This document shows positions 4,950 through 10,024 of a stretch of DNA of 10,024 nt, piece by piece. The DNA is taken from the NCBI GenBank assembly GCA_005880345.1, contig VBGE01000255.1:1-10024 (forward strand), read 5' to 3'. The notes below the pieces were generated by a model. It made no database searches, was not told where the DNA came from, and worked only from the letters and a program-made list of their open reading frames with translations. Numbering within the stretch: the first letter of the stretch is position 1; each line of letters opens with the position of its first letter. The DNA comes from Chloroflexota bacterium. GTDB taxonomy: Bacteria; Chloroflexota; Dormibacteria; Dormibacterales; Dormibacteraceae. The position numbers and the translations under genes were made by a program.

Positions 4950-7400
4950 CCCGTGTTCTGCAGTCCCGCGGCGACACCGTTGACGCTTAGCTGAAACACC
5001 CGCTCGGCCCGTAAGCGGTCTGCGCGCGAGGTCTTCCGGTCTCGCAGCGCGCGCAGCCCGCGCAGCTGAAGATGGGAGAGCGCGTCGACGTATGGGTTGC
5101 GCAGCTCGATCGCCCACGACAGGACTCGCCGGTCCTCGAGCAGGCGGCTGTGGCCGGTCACGGCCAGCACTCGCTCCAGCGTGAGGTCGTATTCCTCCAG
5201 CAGCATCGCGGCAAGGTCGTCTCGGTCGCCAAGCGCGAGGTAGCGCTGCGCTATGCGCCGGTCTGTCTTGGCCAGGCTCATCTCGGCGTTGTCGAGCATG
5301 ACGTTGAAGAGCGGCCACTCGGCATAGGCCCGGCGGAGGTCATCGATCGGCGCGGCCGACAGCCCGCTGCCCAGCCCGTACCAACCGGGCAGGTTGAGCC
5401 GCATCTGCGACCACGCGAACACCCAGGGGATGGCGCGCAGGTCTTCGAGCTTGCGACCGCCGCCTCGGCGAGTCGGGCGTGAGGCGATCCGCAACCTGCC
5501 GAGCTCTTCGGCGGAAACGGTGGGCGGGATCGCTCCTCGCGGGGCGGGGCACCGAGGCTTCGAGCACCGCTGAGGTGACCTGCTCGAGGTGCCGCCGCGC
5601 GATCGCGCGATTGCCGTAGCGGGCAAAGATGACCTCGCCCTGCTCCGTCACCTTGAAGCGCCCGGCCACCGAACCGGGGGCCTGCGCTCGCACCGCGCGG
5701 TTGGCGGGCCCACCGCCACGGCCGAGTGCGCCGCCGCGGCCGTGGAAGATCGTGAGCCGAACATGATTCCTGGCCGCCCACGCGGTCAGCGCTGCCTGCG
5801 CGTCATGAAGCGCGAGCGTTGCCGACAGCGGCCCGGCTTGCTTGGCGGAGTCGGAGTAACCGAGCATGACCTCGATGCGCCGGCCGTTGGCGGCCAGGCG
5901 CTCGCGTACCGCCGCCATGCGCAGCATTGCGTCGAGCACGTCCGTCGCTCTGTCCAGGTCATCCAGCGTTTCGAAGAGCGGGATGACGTCGATCGACGGC
6001 GGCTTGCCGGTGACACTCCTGGACAGCTCGTACACAGTGGCGATGTCGCCGGCGCTCCGCGTGAAGCTGACCACGAATCGCCGGCAGCTGTCGACGCCGA
6101 ACTTCGCCTGGAGGCGGGCCATGACGCGCAACGTCTCGAGGGTGTCGCGCGTCAGCTCCGACCGCCGGCCTCCCGCGCGGACCTCGTCAAGCGCACGCGC
6201 CAGGACCTGGCTGTGCTGTCGCACCTCCAGCTCGGCGAGGTGAAAACCGAAGGTCTGCGCCTGCCAGATGAGGTGTTGGACCTCGCCGTGGGCGAGGCGC
6301 GTCGCACCCGCGGCGGCCAGCGAGTCACGCAGGACCAGGAGGTCGTCGACGAGCTCTTGCGCGGACCGATAGCCGCGAGTCGGCCCGGACGTCCTTGTCG
6401 CCCGGAGTCGCTCTGCGACATCGAGGAGCAGCAGGCGATGCGGTTCCGGCCCGGGCTTCTTCAACCGCCGCAGGAGCTCGCGAGATGGCGGCGTGGTTTC
6501 TCGGTCGACGGTCAACGCTCGGCCGACGCGGTTTGCCACGGCCTCGAGCGCGAGCAGCGCATGCTCCTGCTGGACTGCCATCGTCTCGTTGGTCACCTCG
6601 GCGGTGACGGCGGGGTTGCCATCGCGGTCGCCGCCGATCCAGCTGCCGAACCGTAGAAATGACGGTGCGGGCGAGCCGAGCGCGCTGTCCATCGATCGCA
6701 TCAGCTCGGGCACGATGCGGAACAGGGACTCATCGAACACGGCCATGAACGACCGCACCTCGTCGAGCGGGGTGACATGCGCGGCGCGAACCTGCGCCGT
6801 GCGCCACAGGCCGTCGACCTCTTCGATCAGCCTGCGGCGCGCATCATCGCGCTCCGGGTCGGAGATGCGCGGGTCATCGAGCCGTTCGAGCTGGTCGCCA
6901 ACGCGCCTGATCGCAGTCACAATCGCGCGACGCCGCGCCTCTGTCGGATGGGCGGTGAAAACGGGATGGATTTCGAGGCTCGACATGAGCTCCGCGAATC
7001 GTTTGGGTCCGAGCTTCCGGCGCAGGTCGCTCACTGCGGCTGTGATCGACTCGGGCAGCGCATCCGGCCCGCGGTCGCGTTCTCGGATGACCCGCGCGCG
7101 GTGGTGCTCCTCGGCCAGGTTGGCGAGATGGAAGTAGCAGGTGAACGCGCGGGCCACGAGCTCAGCGCGCTCGAGCGGCCACGACGCGACGAGCTTCTCC
7201 GCGTCGCGCTCGTAGCGCCCGTCCTCGCGCGCGCGAATGACCAGGCTGCGCAGCTTCTCCACGTCGCGTAGCAGGGTGGCCCCTCCCGAATCGGCGATGA
7301 CCCGGCCCAGCAGCTCGCCGAGGAGTCGCACGTCGCGCCGCAGTGGCGCGGGGATTTCCTGGCGGGCCGCTTCTCGGCTAGTCGAGGATCGCGTACTCAA
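4946..7400 (-). pseudogene. ppc: Phosphoenolpyruvate carboxylase with an internal deletion and frameshift
   Basis: PEP carboxylase adds bicarbonate to PEP to make oxaloacetate. Reading from the 5' end, one frame gives HPVFTAHPTEARRR (catalytic His151), SWIGGDRDGNP (255-263), GYSDSAKQAGPL (514-525), FHGRGGALGRGGGP (552-565) and LEQVTSAVLEASVPRPA, then loses homology near 5515. A second frame resumes with SAEELGRLRIASRP, LEDLRAIPWVFAWSQ and the normal C-terminus VNGVAAGLQNTG. Between HRF and SAEEL, Escherichia coli and Corynebacterium enzymes have about 30-35 more residues, which fit neither frame. So the break is a deletion of about 92-104 bp (length 2 mod 3), not a simple indel. Both halves keep family-level conservation, so it is either very recent or an assembly error. 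Conserved residues (APLRRDVRLLG) lie upstream of GTG 7331, which favours TTG 7400, overlapping the end of cimA. Confidence 0.88.
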
Positions 7401-8952
7401 GCGAGTCGACGAGCGCGAGCAGCGACGCCTCGATGATGTTGGTCGAGCAGCCGACCGTGGTCCATCGCTTGGTGTCTCGTCCGGATTCGACGAGCACGCG
7501 CGTCGTCGCTGCGGTGCCCGCATCTCCGTTCAGGATGCGCACCTTGTAATCGTGCAGGCTTACGTCTTCGAGCAACGGGAATCGCGGGCTCAGTGCTTTG
7601 CGCAGCGCGGCGTCGAGCGCGTTCACCGGACCGTTGCCCGACGCCGCGGTGTGGTAAACCGTGCCGCCGACGTCGACCTTCACAGTGGCCTCGGCATGCA
7701 CCGAGCCTCCGTTCTTGCGCACCTGGGTGGTGAAGTCCGCGACCGTCCACGGCGCCGTGTAGCCGGGTTGCAGCCGGCGGACGAGCATCATGAAGGAGGC
7801 ATCGGCGGCCTCGTATGAGTAGCCCTGGTGCTCGAGCTCTTTGAGGTGCTGCACGAGCCACCGTGTCTGCGGGTCGTCGCGGTCGAGCTCGAGACCGAAC
7901 TCGCGCGCCTTGGCCAGCACGTTGCCGCGGCCTGAGAGCTCCGAGACGAGCACTCGCGCCTCGTTGCCGACGATCGCGGGGTCGATGTGCTGGTACGCGT
8001 CTTTGTGACGCAGCACCGCCGCCACGTGCTGGCCGCCCTTGTGGGCGAAAGCGCCATATCCGACGAAGGGCTGCTGCAGCGGCAGCGCCAGGTTGGCGAT
8101 CTCGGCCACCGTGCGCGAGAGCTCGCTGAACTCTGCGATCGAGGACGCCGGCAGCGATTCGAGGCCGTACTTGAGGGCGAGGTTCGCCACGACCGAGACG
8201 AGGTTGGCGTTGCCGCATCGCTCGCCGTAACCGTTGATCGTGCCCTGGACCATGTCGGCGCCCGCCGCCACGCCTGCGAGAGTGTTGGCCACCGCCAGCT
8301 CGCAGTCGTTGTGCGTGTGGATGCCGACCCGAGCATGACTCCCCGCTTCGGCCAGCGCCTTGCGCATGGCCTCCACGCCATCCCGGATTGCGTCAGGTGT
8401 GCTGCCTCCGTTCGTATCGCATAGCACGACCCACGACGCGCCCGCGCGCGCCGCAGACAGGCAAGCCTCGATCGCATATTCGGCGTCGCGCGCGTAGCCG
8501 TCGAAGAAGTGCTCGGCGTCGAAGATGACCTCATGGCCGAGCCCGACTCCATAGGCGACCGACTCTTCGATCATGGCGAGGTTTTCATTGTTCGTGGTCT
8601 GGAGCACGTTGGCCACCTGCCAGCCGTCGCTCTTGCCGACGAGCGTCCACACCTGCGAGCCGCTCTCGATGAGCGCGTTCAGGTTGGCGTCGTCCTCGCA
8701 GCGACCGTTCGCCCGCCGAGTCGCTCCGAATGCGGCCAGTCGCGCGTGGTACAGAGGCTGAGCGGCGAGCCGGGCGAAGAGCTCTTCGTCTTTCGGGTTC
8801 GACCCGGGGAAACCGCCTTCCACGTAGTCGAACCCGAGCCGGTCGAGAAGCCTCGCGATCCGCTCCTTGTCCGCCGCGGAGAAAGACACGGCCGGACCCT
8901 GCGCGCCGTCGCGCAGTGTCGTGTCATACACCACGATCTTTCTGGCGGACAT
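7378..8952 (-). CDS. cimA: Citramalate synthase
   Basis: Condenses pyruvate and acetyl-CoA to (R)-citramalate, the first step of the threonine-independent route to 2-oxobutyrate and isoleucine. The product is 524 residues, normal for the long LeuA-like CimA family. The HMGL-type catalytic barrel starts at once: VVYDTTLRDGAQ (7-18), EGGFPGSNPKDEELF (45-59), the metal-binding HTHND (212-216), and GTINGYGERCGNANL (237-251). GNEARVLVSELSGRGNVL (329-346) belongs to the linker region, and about 410-520 is the LeuA dimerisation/allosteric domain, where isoleucine feedback would act. ATG 8952 has GGGAGG seven bases upstream; the longer open frame to 9168 would read through the leader hairpin. ppc overlaps its 3' end, implying co-transcription. 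A homocitrate or 2-isopropylmalate synthase is less likely given the motif pattern and the leader with Ile codons. Confidence 0.93.
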   Translation of the reverse strand: MSARKIVVYDTTLRDGAQGPAVSFSAADKERIARLLDRLGFDYVEGGFPGSNPKDEELFARLAAQPLYHARLAAFGATRRANGRCEDDANLNALIESGSQVWTLVGKSDGWQVANVLQTTNNENLAMIEESVAYGVGLGHEVIFDAEHFFDGYARDAEYAIEACLSAARAGASWVVLCDTNGGSTPDAIRDGVEAMRKALAEAGSHARVGIHTHNDCELAVANTLAGVAAGADMVQGTINGYGERCGNANLVSVVANLALKYGLESLPASSIAEFSELSRTVAEIANLALPLQQPFVGYGAFAHKGGQHVAAVLRHKDAYQHIDPAIVGNEARVLVSELSGRGNVLAKAREFGLELDRDDPQTRWLVQHLKELEHQGYSYEAADASFMMLVRRLQPGYTAPWTVADFTTQVRKNGGSVHAEATVKVDVGGTVYHTAASGNGPVNALDAALRKALSPRFPLLEDVSLHDYKVRILNGDAGTAATTRVLVESGRDTKRWTTVGCSTNIIEASLLALVDSLEYAILD

Positions 8953-8985
8953 AAAAAAACCTCCCGACCTTCTTGGCCGGGAGGT
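8953..8985 (-). terminator. Attenuator terminator hairpin touching the cimA start codon and hiding its Shine-Dalgarno
   Basis: On the minus strand ACCTCCCGGCC, loop AAGAA, GGTCGGGAGGT and a T tract form an 11-bp stem (one G-U pair) with a 5-base loop and seven consecutive T (8959-8953), the textbook intrinsic terminator. The ATG follows immediately. The cimA Shine-Dalgarno GGGAGG (8960-8965) is inside the 3' arm, so the same hairpin can both end transcription and block ribosome binding. A hairpin of this quality here only makes sense as a conditional element. Confidence 0.85.
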
Positions 8986-9028
8986 CCACCGAATCAGCGA
9001 TTGCGCGCTAAGTCGGGGGGCCTCCCCG
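8975..9028 (-). promoter_or_regulatory. Alternative pairing segments of the cimA leader
   Basis: The end of the leader ORF contains GGGGAGG (9027-9021), then CCCCCCGAC (9020-9012). GGGAGG here is perfectly complementary to CCTCCC (8984-8979) in the 5' arm of the terminator. It can also fold locally, CGGGG with CCCCG around a 5-base loop. CCCCCCGAC pairs with GTCGGGAGG of the terminator 3' arm with one mismatch. The leader therefore has four segments with mutually exclusive pairings, as attenuators do. Which fold wins when the ribosome stalls cannot be decided by eye. Confidence 0.6.
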
Positions 9029-9064
9029 GCGAATCTCGATCCCAATCGCGCTCTGGTTGCGCAC
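9008..9064 (-). CDS. Candidate isoleucine-sensing leader peptide of cimA, 18 residues
   Basis: GTG 9064 opens a short frame whose product reads MRNQSAIGIEIRRGGPPT and stops at TAG (9010-9008). Three of five consecutive codons (7-11) are Ile (ATT, ATC, ATT), just ahead of the GGGGAGG segment that can compete with the terminator. ATT is used twice although ATC is the expected Ile codon in such GC-rich DNA. The downstream gene makes the isoleucine precursor citramalate, so stalling at these codons would sense the product of the pathway. There is no Shine-Dalgarno; a TAGCCT hexamer ten bases upstream suggests translation from a nearly leaderless transcript. The leader role is inference from position and codon content. 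Confidence 0.55.
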   Translation of the reverse strand: MRNQSAIGIEIRRGGPPT

Positions 9065-9074
9065 CGTGCAGGCA

Positions 9075-9080
9075 AGGCTA
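9075..9080 (-). promoter_or_regulatory. Possible -10 element of the cimA leader
   Basis: TAGCCT on the minus strand fits TANNNT and lies ten bases before the leader-peptide GTG. No good -35 hexamer is visible upstream, so this is only a candidate. Confidence 0.22.
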
Positions 9081-9207
9081 GGCCATCGGAAGCGTGCCGC
9101 GCATGGTTATCGGCGCCAATTCCGCCCGGTGGGGTTAGTGCCACGGCGACAGCAAAACCCGCCGCCACGTGCGTTCGGGCGTCCGCCGTGGGGCGGCCCG
9201 GTGGCCT

Positions 9208-9213
9208 TACGCT
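9208..9213 (+). promoter_or_regulatory. Possible -10 element for a leaderless ACT-domain gene
   Basis: TACGCT fits TANNNT and is followed by eight bases before ATG 9222. A GGAGG sits at 9216-9220 but ends only one base from the ATG, too close to act as a Shine-Dalgarno. The leaderless reading therefore explains the start better. No clear -35 is seen. Confidence 0.33.
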
Positions 9214-9221
9214 GCGGAGGC

Positions 9222-9884
9222 ATGAATCCGGAAGCTGTCGGTCTCCTCGTCGAGTGCCGCGACGAACCCGGCCTGCTCCACCGCATCACTGAGGCGATCC
9301 TTCGTCACGGCGCCAACATCTCGTATGTGGCGGGGGGAGCCTCGCGCAGCGAGGCCGTGGCGGAGCTGCAGCTGGAGGTCGCCGGCGCGCCGGACCAGGA
9401 GCGCCTTGTCTCCGACCTGGAGAGCGTGCAGGGTGTGACGAAGGTGAGCCTCGTGCCGACCTTCCAGATGATCTACGGCAAGCGCGTCATCGTCATCGGC
9501 GGCGGCGCGCAGGTGGGCATGGTGGCGCAGGGCGCCATCTCCGAGGCGGACCGCCACAACATCCGCGGAGAGCGCATTTCGGTCGACACGATCCCACTCG
9601 TCGGGGAAGAGCAGCTCGCGGATGCGGTGCGCGCCGTGGCCCGGCTGCATCGGGCGCGCGCCCTGGTCCTCGCAGGTGCCCTGATGGGCGGCGACATCTC
9701 CAATGCCGTGAGGGAGATCCGCGCCGCGGGAATTCTTGTGTTGTGCACGAGCATGGCGGGGTCGGTGCCAGACGCGGCCGACGTCGTGGTGAGCGATCCG
9801 GTCGAGGCCGGAGTGATGGCGGTCATGCTGATCGCCGACACCGCCAGGTTCTCGATCGACCATGTGCGGGGCAAGCGGTTCTAA
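9222..9884 (+). CDS. ACT-domain protein with DUF5612-like C-terminal domain, putative amino-acid-responsive regulator
   Basis: A soluble 220-residue protein. Residues 1-78 are an ACT domain: VGLLVECRDEPGLLHRITEAI, then HGANISYVAGG, then AELQLEV, the usual order with the DEPG ligand-binding turn. Residues 85-220 (YGKRVIVIGGGAQVG, AISEADRHNIRGERISVDT, VLAGALMGGDI, MAGSVPDAADVVVSDPVEAG) match, from memory, the DUF5612 domain of ACT proteins annotated as predicted regulators of homoserine dehydrogenase (COG2061-type). ACT domains usually bind amino acids and control biosynthetic enzymes. Divergence from cimA suggests a role in aspartate-family or branched-chain amino-acid supply. ATG 9222 starts directly on the first ACT strand; the upstream open frame to 9057 is non-coding leader DNA. 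The family call is good; no biochemical function is established from sequence. Confidence 0.85.
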   Translation: MNPEAVGLLVECRDEPGLLHRITEAILRHGANISYVAGGASRSEAVAELQLEVAGAPDQERLVSDLESVQGVTKVSLVPTFQMIYGKRVIVIGGGAQVGMVAQGAISEADRHNIRGERISVDTIPLVGEEQLADAVRAVARLHRARALVLAGALMGGDISNAVREIRAAGILVLCTSMAGSVPDAADVVVSDPVEAGVMAVMLIADTARFSIDHVRGKRF

Positions 9885-9888
9885 GTTC

Positions 9889-9908
9889 CGGATAGTCCGG
9901 ACTAACCG
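9889..9908. repeat. Palindromic operator-like site, copy 1 (imperfect)
   Basis: CGGATAGTCCGGACTAACCG is a 20-bp palindrome with one mismatched pair. It starts five bases after the ACT-gene stop codon. Its first 16 bases are identical to copy 2. It has no loop and no following T run, so it is a protein-binding site rather than a terminator. Confidence 0.75.
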
Positions 9909-9930
9909 GGCATCTGCGTCGGGCTAACTT

Positions 9931-9950
9931 CGGATAGTCCGGACTATCCG
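9931..9950. repeat. Palindromic operator-like site, copy 2 (perfect)
   Basis: CGGATAGTCCGGACTATCCG is a perfect 20-bp palindrome. Its centre is 42 bp from that of copy 1, close to four turns of B-DNA, so two dimers could bind the same face cooperatively. The regulator family is not recognisable to me. Confidence 0.82.
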
Positions 9951-10024
9951 GGATCTAGCCCACTTCGTGTGTTTTGACGCTGATTGACATGGTCCCGGTC
10001 GCCGAGCCGACGTATACCCCGCGC

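Larger units (their letters stand above)
9885..10024. other. Intergenic region with paired palindromes, probably upstream of a gene beyond the window
   Basis: No coding frame is visible. Two palindromes (9889-9908 and 9931-9950) are followed by TTGACG (9974-9979), TTGACA (9984-9989) and an AT-rich GTATAC (10012-10017). The gap from TTGACA to TATACC is 23 bp, too long for a standard promoter, so no promoter is assigned. The arrangement suggests a regulated gene starting after 10024. Confidence 0.5.

Noticed and set aside
5340..5626. Programmed ribosomal frameshift in ppc
   Set aside because: No slippery sequence was seen, and about 30 conserved residues are missing from both frames, which frameshifting alone cannot restore.
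5589..6656. 355-codon plus-strand frame antisense to ppc
   Set aside because: Shadow frame opposite strongly conserved PEP carboxylase motifs; common in GC-rich DNA.
7400..7523. ppc start at ATG 7523
   Set aside because: It would overlap cimA by about 146 bases with an Arg/Ser-rich shadow sequence not found in PEP carboxylases.
8975..8995. T-box riboswitch signature (GGTGGACC near the terminator)
   Set aside because: It lacks a base of the T-box core and the UGGA would not match the A discriminator of Ile or Leu tRNA. No stem I or specifier loop was found upstream. The leader-peptide model fits better.
8953..9168. Upstream extension of the cimA frame to ATG 9168
   Set aside because: It would translate the terminator hairpin and leader. 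The CimA family begins right before the DTTLRDG motif, and ATG 8952 has a well-placed GGGAGG.
9889..9950. Palindromes as a terminator of the ACT gene
   Set aside because: The arms meet with no loop and no T tract follows either copy. The duplicated, helically phased layout fits operators.

Overview
The DNA is strongly GC-rich, and codons in the real genes mostly end in G or C. Several start codons (GTG or TTG) lack a Shine-Dalgarno sequence but have a TANNNT-like hexamer a few bases upstream, which suggests leaderless transcripts. Together with an actinobacterial-style PEP carboxylase, an XRE-TPR regulator and a multi-pass membrane histidine kinase, this points to a soil-type Chloroflexota (Dormibacterota-like) or an actinobacterium-related lineage. 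That placement is inference. There are no mobile elements, CRISPR arrays, tRNAs or rRNAs.

Left half, signalling. Positions 1-1912 (minus) hold a membrane histidine kinase cut off by the window edge. A mostly non-coding divergent region follows (about 1913-2341). Next on the plus strand is a 31-residue ORF (2342-2437) with a near-perfect ribosome binding site, a signal-peptide-like body and a predicted seven-residue tail. It lies 58 bp upstream of an XRE-HTH plus TPR regulator (2496-3890). A receiver-HD-GYP response regulator (3966-4949), a likely cyclic-di-GMP phosphodiesterase, comes next. A short exported peptide beside an HTH-TPR receptor is the layout of RRNPP peptide quorum sensing, which is mainly known from Firmicutes. 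This is the best candidate for an undescribed system here.

Right half, metabolism. On the minus strand cimA (citramalate synthase, 7378-8952) is followed by ppc (PEP carboxylase, 4946-7400), which overlaps its 3' end. ppc is broken near 5505-5520: about 30-35 codons are missing and the frame shifts, so it is a pseudogene or an assembly error. cimA is preceded by an apparent isoleucine attenuator: a leader ORF of 18 codons plus stop with Ile codons at positions 7, 9 and 11, alternative pairings, and a strong terminator hairpin whose 3' arm contains the cimA Shine-Dalgarno and whose U-tract touches the ATG. Divergent from cimA is an ACT-domain protein with a DUF5612-like C-terminus (9222-9884), plausibly an amino-acid-sensing regulator. 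It is followed by two copies of a 20-bp palindrome spaced 42 bp centre to centre, probably operators of a gene beyond the right edge.

The two halves meet in convergent genes whose stop codons overlap at 4946-4949. The right half forms a coherent isoleucine and anaplerotic unit. The left half looks like a complete signalling module with sensor kinase, peptide, peptide receptor and second-messenger output, although the links between these parts are inferred only from proximity.
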